Shown here piece after piece: positions 1 to 40,814 of a stretch of DNA of 64,000 nucleotides. The position numbers and the translations under genes were made by a program. The notes beneath the pieces are model-generated. The model searched no databases, was not told where the DNA came from, and saw only the letters and a program-made list of their open reading frames with translations. Numbering within the stretch: position 1 is the stretch's first letter; each line of letters opens with the position of its first letter. This DNA comes from Clytia hemisphaerica (Eukaryota; Cnidaria; Hydrozoa; Leptothecata; Clytiidae). The stretch covers positions 372,001 through 436,000 of the forward strand of contig CACVBU010000142.1 in the NCBI GenBank assembly GCA_902728285.1, given 5' to 3'.

Positions 1-918
1 TCTTTTTCTTTCGATGTTTTTTCTTTTGCTTTATGATGCCATTGCTTTATTATCTCGCGTTCTTTCCTTGAAAAATCGCCTGACACTCTAAAATCATCTT
101 TATCTAGTTTGTGGGCTGATGCAAGTATTTTAATCCTTTCTTCTTCACTCTCGAGAGTAACTTTTAATGGTCTCCATCGTTCATTTGTATACATTTCATC
201 TTTACGAGCACCTATGCGTTCTACCTTGATTATCGTCACATCGAAACCCATTTGTGCTTTCAGTATTCTTTCTATAAAATCTTTGTCGCCAACTCGTTGC
301 TGTTCTTCGTTTTCGTGCTTGTTTTCACCTAAATCATGCACCATGATGTTGCACTTGGTTGATTTGAGCCAACGCTCCTCTTCGTTCACTGATTTGATGA
401 AACTTTTTATGGTCACCTCTTGTTTTTGTAGATCTTCTTTGGTGACTTCTGCATATGATTGTTTTTTTTGTTTCTGTATTGTTGAGCTGTGCTTCAGATC
501 GTTTGTTGTTCCGTTCTTTGTTGACGTCTTTTTTATCCATTAGCTTCTCGACTTTCCTTTCTAGAGAGGTTATTCTCTCGTTGAAACCTAATTTCGATCC
601 TTGATGTTCATCTTTATCTGCTTCTTTTGTTGTGATGTGACTGCGAGCTTTTTGTCTGCTTGTTTTAATTCTCTCAAGTAAGAGTGGCGTTATTTTAACA
701 CAATTTACACATTCGAAGCGCCGGCTTTTATATTGCAGACAAATCTGAATCTGATAAGCCGGTAGCTCAGAGCAGGCATAATGGACAAGTCTATCACATC
801 TCCTACATTGTAAGGTGTCATTATCTGCTATGATGGTGTTTGTTAAACAGTTATTGGGTGTGCAATATCCATAATTTTGTTGAATTTCCTTGTTAGAATT
901 TTCGTTGATTTCCGCCAT
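1..918 (-). pseudogene. LINE ORF1 remnant: PHD-type zinc finger plus RRM-like region
   Basis: Reads leftwards and runs off the window. Starts MAEINENSN at 918. The cysteines and histidine of LQCRRCDRLVHYACSELP and FECVNC form a PHD-like finger, as found in ORF1 of some CR1/L2-type LINEs. A coiled-coil-like stretch (ITSLERKVEKLMDKK) follows. The frame shifts in an A-run at about 463-471. The continuing frame reads FIKSVNEEERWLKSTKC, then WRPLKVTLESEEERIKILA and FSRKEREIIKQWH, typical of the RNA-binding part of LINE ORF1. Broken by the frameshift, hence pseudogene. It would normally bind the element's RNA. Confidence 0.7.
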
Positions 919-1317
919 ATTGTTGCATTTTCAGGATCGTGGCAGCACAGAAAAAATTTGACGTCAAATGAAGTGTATTCATAATACACTTAAATCAGAA
1001 TTCTCCCATTCTAACATGAAACTTTTTCACTAGCGATTTTTAAGCAGACAGCAAATCACTCAATTATTTTTTATTTCAAATATCTAATTTTCAAACTTTT
1101 TCAAAGTCACTTCTAGCATAATAAGCATAGTTTTACTATGTACTCTTGATTTAGCAATGCAAGATCTACTTTCTTTACCACTAAACTGAAATAAATGGCA
1201 GTTTTGATTTGATTTGGTTTCAAAATAACCCCACCACACCATTTTTTACTTTTCTTGAAAAATCAGTTGTGTGAAAGTAGCAAAAACTTTAGATAATTTT
1301 CTTAAACATATTAAAAT

Positions 1318-1605
1318 TACTTTTTCCCTGGAAAATAAAAGAAATTTTATTGGTCGATTTTCCTTGAATAATACAAGAATTTGCTTTAGGTTGTTTTCCT
1401 TACCAAATACGAGAAATGAGTTTTATTTAATTTTCCTTTGAAAATACAACAAACTGTTTGTGGTAATTTTCCTTAGAAAATACGAGACATTTTCTCTACA
1501 TGTTTTCCTTGGAAAATACTTAAAAAAAGTTTTTTTAAATCAATGCTCCATTTAATATACAAGAGAATATTCGTTCATTTTCCTTGGAAAATACAAGAAA
1601 TTATT
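1318..1605. repeat. Array of a palindromic TTTTCCTTGGAAAA motif
   Basis: At least six imperfect copies of a TTTTCCTTGGAAAATAC-like motif at irregular spacing of roughly 30-75 bp. Each is itself near-palindromic. No coding potential is apparent. 919-1317 shows nothing recognisable. Confidence 0.6.
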
Positions 1606-2627
1606 TCTATATTTCTCATAATTAAGAAATACATTTAAATACTTAATAATGACAGCAAACAAAGTAAGTTTATTTACAATGGTAAAGAATTGTCTCACGC
1701 GACGCCTGAGACGACTAGTTATGTTTATTTCTCAAGGAAAAGCTCTTTGTATTCCTTAAAATTTGTGAAGAAGTGTTTCTTGATTAGGAAATGCAGTCAG
1801 TATTTATTGATTTTTGAAGGTACGCATTTTGCATCAACCTTTTTATAGTAAAACAAACTTTTGGAGTTTCTTTAAAGAAAAATATCTTCATTTTTTAAGG
1901 AAAATACAATTAAATAGTTTCTGTTGTATTTTCAAGGAAAATGTTCACATGTTCTTTGGTTTTTTAACCAAAATATATATATAACTAACAGCGAGGGTGA
2001 ATTTTTCAGGGCCAGGGCTTCCGAATGCTCTAAGGTTGAAATGAAAGCTTTTTGAGTAAGAGTTTGAATAATCAGACTAAGATTCTCAAGAAAATGCACT
2101 GCATGGGTCAATTTTTCACCTAAATTTGCTCGAATTTGGGTATATTTTCTCTACACTGCAAGGGTCTAATTTTGAAGATCTAATTTTTAAAAGACACAAA
2201 AATAAAATGTTACTGCTGATGCTAAGAATATTTCAATTCTAAAGGTTTTACTGGAACATTTAGGCCATGCATGCATGTTATAAGTATAAGTTGGAACTAT
2301 GCTATGCTAGAAAAAGTATTTAAATTTTTCGGGCATTGTTCATCGCAACTTGATTCGAATTCTATCAAAAGTTAAAGCCATTTTTGTCTCAGCTGCAAAT
2401 TATTTTGAGATACACTTTAATTATGCAATAGACCATTGTCTTTGCCTAAAGGAATAGTATATATGATGTCATCATTAAAAAAAAATGGAGTAAAGTAGAA
2501 AAGTAGAAAAATGCTGCAGTAATTAGTTTTCAATAGACCCGGGGGATATATCTTTTATTTTTATACAATCTTATAATTTGTATGTATGGATAATGGGGCT
2601 TAAGACCTTTTGATACTTAAAAATATA

Positions 2628-3250
2628 GATAGATAGGGGGTTACTAGGGCAAAATGGGTTACAGGGATGTGCCGCTGGTCAGGGTACCTTTTTCACTTCA
2701 ATGAGTCCCAGGTAGAATCACAAAAATTTTTGCAATTTTCAGGGTCACTTTTTCCTCAATTATTTTCAAAAAATCATCAGTCCCACGTAGGGTCCAATTT
2801 TCAAGCCTCAGCAGAGCACCCCTGTAGGTCAGCAAGGGTAGTACCCCCCTGGGCCAATAATAGACTATCCCGTTCTCCGTCTTCATGGCATGAACCCCCC
2901 CCCCAGCCCGCAGGGGGGGGGCTACAACCAAAATCTTCCTGAAAAAGGCTGGGGGCTGGATTTTTTTTTAATTTCAGGGGGTACCTATGATCTCTGGGGG
3001 TATCTAACTTTTATGCGATAAGGTATGGGGGCTTGGGAACTATATTTTATCTTGCTTTTATCTAACTATCATTATTCTTTTTAATTGCAAAAATATACAA
3101 TTTTTTCATTTCTTGACATATACTCAAGTCACAGGGGGTACCAATCACAGGGGGTACCAATCACAGGGGGTACCTACTAACGTCTGTCGTTTGTGGGGGT
3201 ACCTAATATTCAGGGGGTACCTATTTTCTTAGGGGGTACCTAAACCCCTG
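2628..3250. repeat. GGGGGTACC-rich repeat block
   Basis: CAGGGGGTACC-type motifs recur at least six times between 3130 and 3245. The left end (GTGCCGCTGGTCAGGGTACC, 2672 on) matches the left end of the element at 44977, so this is probably a diverged relative. ORFs across it are low-complexity artefacts. Confidence 0.5.
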
Positions 3251-3524
3251 GTCCATGCCATGGGCTTATAGTCTTAGCTAATCAGATGTGACTACCTGTG
3301 GCTAGACACATATCCTAACTGGATAAATTTTCACAAGCAGATATTTTTTCAAAAATAATATAATTTTCCTGGGATTTATTTTCACTTATTTTCAATTGAA
3401 CCTTTTTTCAAATAATTTCTTTCATTTTCCTAAAGGTTTTCTTGACAAAATTTTGGCAAAAATCATAGTATTGAATTATTTCACAAATTTTCTGAAAAAT
3501 TGTGAAACTGGCAAATTAAATCTA

Positions 3525-3803
3525 CTTACTCTCGGGTACCTAATAGCCGGGGGGGTTGGAATAAGCAGGGGGGTTGGAAAAAATCTCAAAATTTAATAAG
3601 CGGGGGGGTTGGAATAAAAATGTCCTGGGTGGAAAATGTTCGAAAAGGAGGCTGATACAGCAGAATTAGGGCAAAAGAGGGAACTTTCAAAAAAAATTTC
3701 CCAAAAATCAATAAGCGGGGGTTGGAATAAGAATGTCCTGGGTGGAAAACTTTCGAAAAATTAATTAGCGGGCCCCCCCGGCTATTAGGTACCCAAGAGT
3801 AAG
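3525..3803. mobile_element. Small nested inverted-repeat (MITE-like) element
   Basis: 31-bp termini, 3525-3555 and 3773-3803, are inverted copies with one mismatch and contain GGTACCTAATAGCC. The interior repeats AATAAGCGGGGG and TTGGAATAA several times. Lies within the larger 1991-5647 element. Confidence 0.65.
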
Positions 3804-4234
3804 GAGCTTGTCGCGGTTTAAAAGTTCAAATTTTTAACTTTCATGAACAATGCCCGAAAAACTTTAAATATTTTTTCTAGCATAGCATAGTTCCAACTCT
3901 TATAACATGCTATGGCCTAAATGTTCCAGTAAAACCTTTAAAATTGAAATATTCTCAGCATCAGCAGTAACATTTTGTGTCCTTTAAAAATTAGATCTTC
4001 AAAACTAGACCCTTGCAGTGCAGAGAAAATATACCCAAATTTGAGCAAATTTAGGTGAAAAATTGACCCATACAGTGCATTTTCTTGAGAATCTTAGTCA
4101 ATTTCTTATTCTTTATACTGATGGGTAAATATAGCATGGTATGGGCTAAGAGTTTGAATTTCCCAGATTCTAATAACGGTTGAAAACATAGCCAATCAAA
4201 TTTTGTTATTCTTTTACTGGTCACACTTTCTTAG

Positions 4235-5384
4235 CAGTTACATCAAAATGCCTCGAAAATGTCAATATGAAAATTGCGTAATCAGAGAACGTATGTCTCG
4301 CTCATTATAAAAAGGTTGAGACAAACTTTCAATAATTGAATTGTAACATTGAGTTAAGTCTCTTTTGTTACCCCCTGGGGTAAATAAAACAGACCTTGAT
4401 ACATTTATCGTTCGTTTCAACTTGACGATTCGTTTAAAACTCAGCCTCCTAAATATTTGGGGTAGGTAAAATATGTACAAAGGAATTCATACTTTTCCAA
4501 CCCGGCGAATCTTTTAAATTAGAAGCGAACAATAAAATATAATTACCCTTTCCAAATAAACCTCTTCGGTGGCGAGCGTAGTCTACTCTGACGTAATTGT
4601 AAAATTTATGTGATGGGGATTTGACATAGTAATGTAATGTTGTTTGGGGAATTATGAAGTTCTCTGGAATTTCGATTGCATTTATTCAGGTTGATTTTTT
4701 GTGACTTCTAATGGTACTTTTTCTAACGAGTTTCATTACTCTGTTCTCACACTTATGTCTTTTTTATTCGCATCCTTTTCCGTGATTACTTTTATTAATA
4801 TTTCTAACAGTTACATCAAAATGCCTCGAAAATGTCAATATGAAAATTGCGCAATCAGAGAACGTATGTCTCGCTCATTATAAAAAGGCTGACACAAACT
4901 TTCAATAATTGGATTGTAACTTCGAGTTAAGTCTCTTTTGTTAAGTCACCAGGGGGTAAATAAAACAGACCTTGATACATTTATCGTTCGTTTCAACTTG
5001 ACGATTCGTTTAAAACTCAGCCTCCTAAATATTTGGGGTAGGTAAAATATGTACAAAGAAATTCATACTTTTCCAACCCGGCGAATCTTTAAAAAAGAAG
5101 CGAACAATAAAGTATAATTACCCTTTCCAAATAAACCTCTTCGGTGGCGAGCGTAGTCTACTTTGACGTAATTGTAAAATTTTTGTGATGGGAGTTTGAC
5201 ATAGTAATGTTATGTTGTTTGGGGAATTACGAAGTGCTCTGGAATTTCGATTGCATTTATTCAGGTTGATTTTTTATGACTTCTAATGGTACTTTTTCTA
5301 ACGAGTTTGATTACTCTGTTCTCACACTTATGTCTTTTTTTTTCGCGTCCTTTTCCGTGATTACTTTTATTTATATTTTTAAAG
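4235..5384. repeat. Tandem duplication of about 573 bp
   Basis: 4235-4807 and 4808-5384 are near-identical direct repeats. Each contains an ATG opening MPRKCQYENC that terminates within about 20 codons; it resembles the start of a Cys-rich DNA-binding domain but is too short to call. A shorter duplicate (AAGGCATATTGATGTAACTG) follows at 5391-5440. 5648-6224 has nothing recognisable. Confidence 0.7.
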
Positions 5385-6224
5385 ACATGTAAGAAGGCAT
5401 ATTGATGTAACTGTCTAAAGAAGGCATATTGATGTAACTGCTTAGAGATAGCACAAGTTCCAAAATTGGTTTTTGTTTTAGTAAGTGAGGACCAGTGCTA
5501 AATTCAAATTTCCCACTGTAAATTTTTTGAGGCAGAAAGCCTCATAGGTTAGCTATACCTGTCCTGTAAACATCAGATTATAAAAATACAGGATGGTTAA
5601 AGTTCTACTGTCTACGGAAGCCCTGGCCCTTAAAAATTTACCCTCACGGTTCAGTTGGTTGCTGCTGACCTTGAGTAAACAATAAACTTTTACAGAGGCT
5701 CAAAAATAGGAATTTCCAAGGAGTTACTGTTCATTTATTAGATTTTTCAAGGGAGTAATTGAAGCTTTTCAGGGTTTCCAGGGGTTTTCTTCTCAATAAA
5801 GTTATTTATCCAGCCCCATCATTCGCTTTTTCACTAACTTTCAACGGTCCTACCCGAGATTTCCAGGGGATAATTTGGTATTCAAATTTCGCCAATAACC
5901 TTTTACAATTTTTTTTTGGAATAGCCCAGTTTTGACCCAAATTATTAGCTAGCGGTGAAAACATTATGCCCGGCCTACTAACTGACTAAAAACAGGTCTA
6001 TTCTGTTTTGCAAAAAAGAAAAAGAAACTTCATAAGCTACATCATTTCAAAGTAATTCAGACAGTCAGAGACTCACTGACCAGCATAGATTTGTGAAATC
6101 TTCTACCATCAAATGACAGCAAAAAACTTGACAAAGTTTAGCCATTAGCAGCCGATGAGAAATTTGTGGCAATTTTTGCCATTTTCTCGCCCAGCCGCAC
6201 ACTGTGTAAGCCGTTCTAAAGGTA

Positions 6225-6956
6225 ATAGTCGCGCGGCTGAGGTCGAAAAACGTTTCATTTCGTGATACATCTTTTAGATTCCAAAAAAAACAACGGAAAC
6301 TCGCGAATTAGTATGTGTAGATTACAAAATCAAAAAGTTTCCACGATATTATCGTGCAAGTAACGAGTAATTGGCGATTTTTTGCGTTTCCAGGCAAAAT
6401 TGCAAGGCCTGGAAATTCATGATTTTTGGGGGGTCTTCAAATTAAAAAAAGACCTATATCACATGATAGAGCTCTTCAAACTGAGCAAAAAAGTGTATTA
6501 CACCAAAGTCCCAACTTCTCTAGATCAAAAGTTATGGGCCTATTTGTGGTCAAAAAGGTGTTTAATTTTGCATAAATTAATGCAGATTGTGGGGAAATTC
6601 CCTGTTTTCCATCAGTTTTTTACCACAAATAGGCCAATAAATTTTGATCTAGAGAAGTTGGGACTTTGGTGTAATACACTTTTTTGCTCAGTTTGAAGAG
6701 CTCTATCATGTGATATAGGTCTTTTTTTTATTTGAAGATCCCCAAAAATCATTAATTTCCAGGCCTTGCAATTTTGCCTGGAAACGCAAAAAATCGCCAT
6801 TTACTCGTTACTTGCACGATAATATCGTGGAAACTTTTTGATTTTGGAATCTACATATACTAATTCGAGAGTTTCCATCGAAAAAAGTGGAATCTAAGAG
6901 GTGTATCACGAAAATCATTTTCTAGCCACTTTTTTCGACCTCAGCCGCGCGACTAT
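6225..6956. mobile_element. Foldback element with about 330-bp arms
   Basis: The sequence from 6226 reads back as its complement from 6955 inwards, through TAGTCGCGCGGCTGAGGTCG, with a loop of roughly 60 bp near 6560-6620. TAA stands at both edges (6223-6225 and 6956-6958), as expected for a 3-bp TWA target duplication. ORFs inside are arm artefacts. Confidence 0.75.
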
Positions 6957-7100
6957 AAGATTTCTGTAAAAGGGTATTAAACCATCATTCTCCTAATTTG
7001 TTTGTTATAAAAACAGCAAATTTATACTAAAGACAGAAGAAAGAATAACACAAAAGTTATCTGAATGAGATTTCTTTTTTTTGTAACCTTTTGTCATCAT

Positions 7101-7693
7101 CAGTCGGGTGTTTAAGATAAAAACTGCAGTTATTGCTCTTTTCGGAAATTATTGCCGAATACGGCAATTTTTTTAACGATGAAATGCTGAATCAGCAAAA
7201 TGTGTTGTCCTTTTAAGGGCAACGATGTCAGAGGTGTTTGAAAATAGTAAAATTGCATCGAGAAAAAGGTCTTTCGGATTTTTAAAAGTGATTTTTTCAA
7301 TTTTTCGTTGCTCAATAACATGAAAAGTTCAAAAATAATATGTTAAAAGATTCTGCATCGATGCCGAAACACAGCCAGAAAGAGATAACAAAACCCCCGT
7401 TGTAAATTTGTTTACATATGACTCGATTTTGCTATCTGCATTTCCAAAAAAAACCAGTTGAAAACAAAACTAAACGAGGCACTTATCGCGAGGGTGTCAA
7501 ATACCACGTGTTCAATAATAAAATCAACTTTTATTTGCAAAAACGGCAATAATTGCCGAAAACGGCAATTTTCATTTATTTACTTTTTTATTTTTCTGCC
7601 GATTCAGCATTTCATCGTTAAAAAAATTGCCGTTTTCGGCAATAATTTCCGAAAAGAGCAATAATTGCAGTTTTTATCTTAAACACCCGACTG
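7101..7693. mobile_element. Inverted-repeat element with about 95-bp arms
   Basis: Arms 7101-7196 and 7598-7693 share CAGTCGGGTGTTTAAGATAA and its complement with few mismatches. ATCAT flanks both ends (7096-7100, 7694-7698), a likely 5-bp target duplication. The centre is AT-rich without a gene. Confidence 0.72.
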
Positions 7694-7698
7694 ATCAT

Positions 7699-9423
7699 GT
7701 GTTTATTTTGAGAAAAAAATTCAGGTTTCGAATTTCGTTCCAACGCACCGGTTGGCTTTCAAGCTCTGTAAACAAGGGGGCTTATGTTTAGCTCAAAAGT
7801 CAACTTGAAACAGGTCCCTTCTTCAGCTTGACATTTGATTGGACCACAAGAAGTCGGAGTTTGATAACTCTCTAAGGAGGAGAATTTTAAACTTCGTACC
7901 CATTTCTCTTATAAAAAGTAGCCTGGTGCTCATTTAAATTAGTGAAAAGGCAGCCTCATGTCTAATATGATTCTCTCGTAGCAGTCCTGTTTTTCTGCTT
8001 GTCGAGGTAAGTTATCTACTGTGATACTGTCTACGTCTTATAAAACTTACCTCTGATTCTAAAATACTAGGTTTTGTTTTTTTGACAATGTACACAAGTG
8101 GGATCTGATGTTATCTTCACAAACCCTCAACCAGCATCAGGGTTTTCAAACAGTGGCAGAATTCCTATGGGCGGATCCTTTTTTAGGAAGCGAAATGTTA
8201 CCAGGGAAAAGTCGACAATATTGATAGTCAAGCCAGTTCTCTGAAACAGATAAAAAACTGAACTCCATGGGCTATTGCAAAAACAATTGTACATGGTATT
8301 GACAAACTTTTTTCACCAACCTTTATGAAAATTTCGAAGCAAAATTATCACTTGTAAATGACCCTCTGTAAAGTGAAATTTTGGGAGATTTATTGATGCC
8401 AGCTTAGGGTAACCTGATAACAGATTGCGTAATTTCTGGCCCAGTACCTGAAGCTCTAAAGACCTGAGTAAAAAATACAATCTGTAGAATATGGTCGTCA
8501 CGCGCCTATACCACAACAAACATCACTATGGCGTTAGGGGTTGGGTTCTTTTACCTTGACTATTGGCAAAATGCTACTTTCAATATTTCTTGATCAAGTT
8601 GTCAACTCGAAACCAGACATTTGTCATTCTTGGATCTAAAAAAATTCCTTATGTCGGGGTTTAATTTAAGCACCTTTATGTGCAAGAGTTCTTTTTTGCC
8701 CAAGATACTTTGATGTCAACAAATGGGGTGTTTGTTAAATTCAGGAAGGGAAGTCTGCAAAAGAGTCATCCACAAAAGATTTGGAACTTTTGAGCTGTTC
8801 TCGAAAATACACTTTTTCCCCAATGGGCTCTTCCAGAAAAAATTTTTACATGTGTGGGTGGAGGATATAACAATTTTTAGTGATTTACCCCCCCCCCCCG
8901 GAAAGGGTGACTTTTGGCCCCCGGGCCCCCCGGACAAGCATCTGCTGAAACCCCCCCCCCCCCCCCGAGACAGAGCAAATTTACACCCCGGACAAGGCAA
9001 ATTTTGATGATTTCTGCTACTACTTGTTGAAACTTGAAAAAAATATAAGATCTTGTAACCAAAACATCAGCCAAAATCAAAACAAACAAAAAATCTTAAT
9101 TTGAATCATTATTTCATGCAACTGAGACACAACTTTCCCTTGATGCATTCCATAGATACAACTGAACATAAATTTACACATACAAAGCTTTTAACTCTAA
9201 AATTATAACTTCCAGAAACCAAAATAAACTCCAAAAAAGTGAAAATCTTTGCTTTGGCAGCCATGTTGAATTCAAAATGTGAACAATCAAGGGAGCCTGT
9301 ATCAAACTAGCACATACATTTTTAATATCGCTATCAATAATGAAAATATTTGTTATTAGTTTGTTACAGGCTATGAAAAATCTAAATCGCAACGGGGAGA
9401 GTTCCTTCACAAATTCATCATCA
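7699..9423. other. Intergenic stretch without a recognisable gene
   Basis: No ORF here resembles a protein. 8888-8966 is a C-rich low-complexity block containing GGGCCCCCCGG. The short ORFs reading through it are compositional artefacts. Confidence 0.5.
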
Positions 9424-9426
9424 TAA

Positions 9427-9850
9427 GGCGGCAATCACAAATATCTTCATTTCGCGTCCTCGTTGGGTCGAAAAAGTGAGTCGGTCGGTCGTAAAAATTT
9501 TCGGGTTTTCTTAAAATTGGACCCAGTGAATTTCTTCTTCTCGTCCGACCTTAATCATCCATTTTTGGAGTGTATTCTTGAAGGAAACTGCCAGCCAGCA
9601 GCCAAAACGACCGCGCAATACGGGTGGTTTCAAATTATGACCTTTGAACACTGTAATGATGAACAAAGTCAAAATGTTGCGAATGCGCTAGAAATCGCTC
9701 GCAAAAAATCGGCAATAATAAAATTTTTGAACGAAGGAAACATCATCGACAGAAAAAGTCCGGCAAATTTACCGACTCACCGACTCAATTCTACTCTATT
9801 TTCGAGAGTCGGTCGGGCGACGCGAAACAAAGATATTTGTGATTGCCGCC
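9427..9850. mobile_element. MITE-like element with about 32-bp inverted ends and TAA duplication
   Basis: GGCGGCAATCACAAATATCT at the left end reappears inverted at the right end (AGATATTTGTGATTGCCGCC). TAA lies at 9424-9426 and 9851-9853. Internal GTCGGTCGG and CGACTCACCGACTC are also mutually inverted. A 157-codon ORF spans it but is not recognised. Confidence 0.72.
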
Positions 9851-9853
9851 TAA

Positions 9854-10354
9854 GCACTCGCCAGCTAAAAAGGGTTGTTCGCCAAAATTCGGCGAAAAGC
9901 GGCATATTCTGGGAAGGAGGATCTACCAAGTATTAAGCAGCCCCTATAAAAAACTTTTTTTGCTAGAGGATGAGTAGGCTACCCAGGAAAATGTGTGCTC
10001 TGCTGTTGTGTGTAATATTTCTGGGAGGTAAACAAACAGGTTTTTGCCTGTGAGAGGTTAGGGAAAGTGGGTTTTTAAGTTTTTTTGGCTAAACATATTC
10101 AGGGTGGTATAATAACATAAATAGAAAAAACATACTAAAATTTTAGAGAATTTTGTTCAACAACTTTCCTAAAGAAACACAGGCAAAATGGGTTTGTTTA
10201 CCTCCAGAGACCCAAACGGTAGAGAGTAAGCTAGTATAAAAATTCACAGGGTTTTAGTTATTTAGGACTGAAGACTTTTGATCCAAGTTTCTCTTAAGAC
10301 CTATTGCCTATTTTTTTGATTTTTTTATTAAAGTATACTTTCCACCTCTAGATC
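9854..10354 (+). promoter_or_regulatory. Upstream region and probable 5' UTR of the dynein gene
   Basis: No clear TATA box. CCACCTCTAG at 10341-10350 is a plausible acceptor four bases before the ATG, implying a non-coding first exon spliced from upstream. GGGAG-GTAAAC at about 10022-10032 is a possible donor. Both are inferences only. Confidence 0.3.
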
Positions 10355-39224
<28,870 letters not shown>

Positions 39225-39268
39225 AATGCGGATATTGACTCATGAAAATTTCTTCATATTATTAAGCA

Positions 39269-39405
39269 GATATTCAATAGGTAAAAGTTGGTTATTGAGA
39301 TTTATTAACCCGAGGTGATGTAATATTCAACGAGGCGAAGCAGAGTTGAATATACATCACCGAGGGTTAATAAATCCAATAACCAACGAAAACCTATTGA
39401 ATATG
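39269..39405 (+). repeat. Long hairpin just downstream of the dynein stop codon
   Basis: ATATTCAATAGGT at 39269 pairs with ACCTATTGAATAT at 39393-39405. The intervening arms (GGTTATTG, TTTATTAACCC, GGTGATGTA, ATATTCAAC) pair almost throughout around GAGGCGAAGCAGA. It lies 45 nt after the stop, so probably within the 3' UTR. Confidence 0.8.
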
Positions 39406-39713
39406 TTTTATTATATACCTAAGGCAAAAACAAAACATTAATTATGTTAATAGTCGAACATTTCACTTAAAACACTCCCATAATCGAACGTTCGAATGTT
39501 TTCCTTTTTTAATGATTTTCTCAATTACTTTGAATCATAAAATTTGTTCATGAAATTGACAATAGATTTATTTTAATGGATTTCTTTGATACAACAAGAG
39601 CAACAACAAAAAAAAAAATTTGAAAGCAAAATTTAAAAAAAAATTTCTACCGTGGTATAATAGCCATGGTATATCAAGAATTATTCAATGGCTGTTTTTG
39701 CCTACAGGTATAT

Positions 39714-39719
39714 AATAAA
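39714..39719 (+). terminator. Candidate poly(A) signal for dynein
   Basis: AATAAA, overlapping a second ATAAAG, about 490 nt after the stop codon. A further AATAAA at 40042-40047 is an alternative. The true cleavage site cannot be seen. Confidence 0.4.
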
Positions 39720-40237
39720 TAAAGTTATACGATTACTATTAGGTAATGTATTGTTGGGTAATTTTATTGTATGTGCATTTTAATTAAAAAAAAAACTATT
39801 TTCTAGGTCAGTGCACAATGGCATAGCATTTGAATTTTAATTCTTTAAATCGCGGATTTCAAAATCAAGATCGCCTCAAATTTTTAAAACTTGAATCTTG
39901 GCTTTACTTGGGTCGGCTGTTAGGGTTATTGTTCTTGAAAGTCTTTATGTTTTGTTATTTTGATATAAGTTATTCTGCTCTAGGGTTTAGTTTTGTTTTG
40001 TTTAATCTATCTATTTGTAATTACTTGAATCATTTCATTTCAATAAATATATTAAATTGAAATCATAAAATGCTTTGACATTTTTTGTATGGCAGTAAAT
40101 AGCATGGTCAATTTCTGGTCCACAAAAAATATGGCGTGTTTATTTTGTTAGGCCAACTATCGCCTGTACTGATTGGTGTAATTAAAATATGTAATCGTCA
40201 GCCGTGCAAAATTACTCGAATCTGATTGGTTTAGAGG

Positions 40238-40576
40238 AGTGCAATTAATCGTTAATTGCACTATTACCACTTTTTGCACTCTTCGGCGGGGGGACACTTT
40301 TGTCCCCTTATTCTTTTCTCTCCCAAGTACTGTGTCAGAGACTTTTTTTTATTATATAATAAAAAACAAAATATAAAAAAGAACAAAGAAATTTTACGTT
40401 AAAATAGCTTCTTTTAATTGAAAACAAAGAAAAATTACACTGCAATGTTTTCTTTTTAAACACAAAAGAAAAAAAGGAGGTTTTCGAATGTTTATATTAT
40501 GACGATTACCTCGGAATCGTATGTTTTGTCGTCCAATTAACGATTAATCACTCGTCTCGTGATTAATCGTTAATTG
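40238..40576. repeat. Palindromic AATTAATCGTTAATT repeat pair
   Basis: 40238-40262 is a palindrome (AGTGCAATTAA, TCG, TTAATTGCACT). 40534-40551 and 40559-40576 form a perfect 18-bp stem with a 7-nt loop. The two share GATTAATCGTTAATTGCACT-type sequence, suggesting ends of one small element. Confidence 0.55.
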
Positions 40577-40814
40577 CACTCCAAACCATACGATTACTAG
40601 TACTAATCAATAAATTTAATCCAACCCCCCCCCCACCCGTTTAATAATTTTTAAAAATATTTTCAGCTGTCAAAGAGAAGGCCCCTTATTTTGCTCTGAA
40701 TAGCCTGATTTTAGCCTATATTTACCTTATTTTGGGTTTTCAGAAGTACAATTTCCAACCCCCCTCCCCCCCGTTTATTAAAATCTCAAAAATTTTCCAA
40801 CCGTATTCAATTAA

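Larger units (their letters stand above)
1991..5647. mobile_element. Large composite inverted-repeat element
   Basis: The terminal inverted repeats of about 33 bp (1991-2023 and 5615-5647) share AGGGCCAGGGCTTCCG and its complement. Inside lies a second pair of arms, 2074-2343 against 3843-4099, about 260 bp each with a few indels. No transposase is visible, so this is a non-autonomous or foldback element with later insertions. Confidence 0.65.

Noticed and set aside
3130-3250. CRISPR-like regular GGGGGTACC repeats
   Set aside because: Units are short with uneven spacers in a eukaryotic repeat; no CRISPR features.
4701-4883. ORF ending with a MPRKCQYENC start-like segment, THAP-like
   Set aside because: The Cys-containing part stops after about 20 codons in both tandem copies, with no donor site supporting an exon.
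6382-6800. ORFs on both strands at 6382-6696 and 6612-6800
   Set aside because: They mirror each other because they lie in the arms of a foldback.
8716-9089. Overlapping ORFs on both strands across the C-rich block
   Set aside because: Low-complexity poly-Pro/poly-Gly artefacts.
9463-9936. 157-codon ORF
   Set aside because: It begins inside and runs out of an inverted-repeat element, with no family resemblance and biased by GTCGG repeats.
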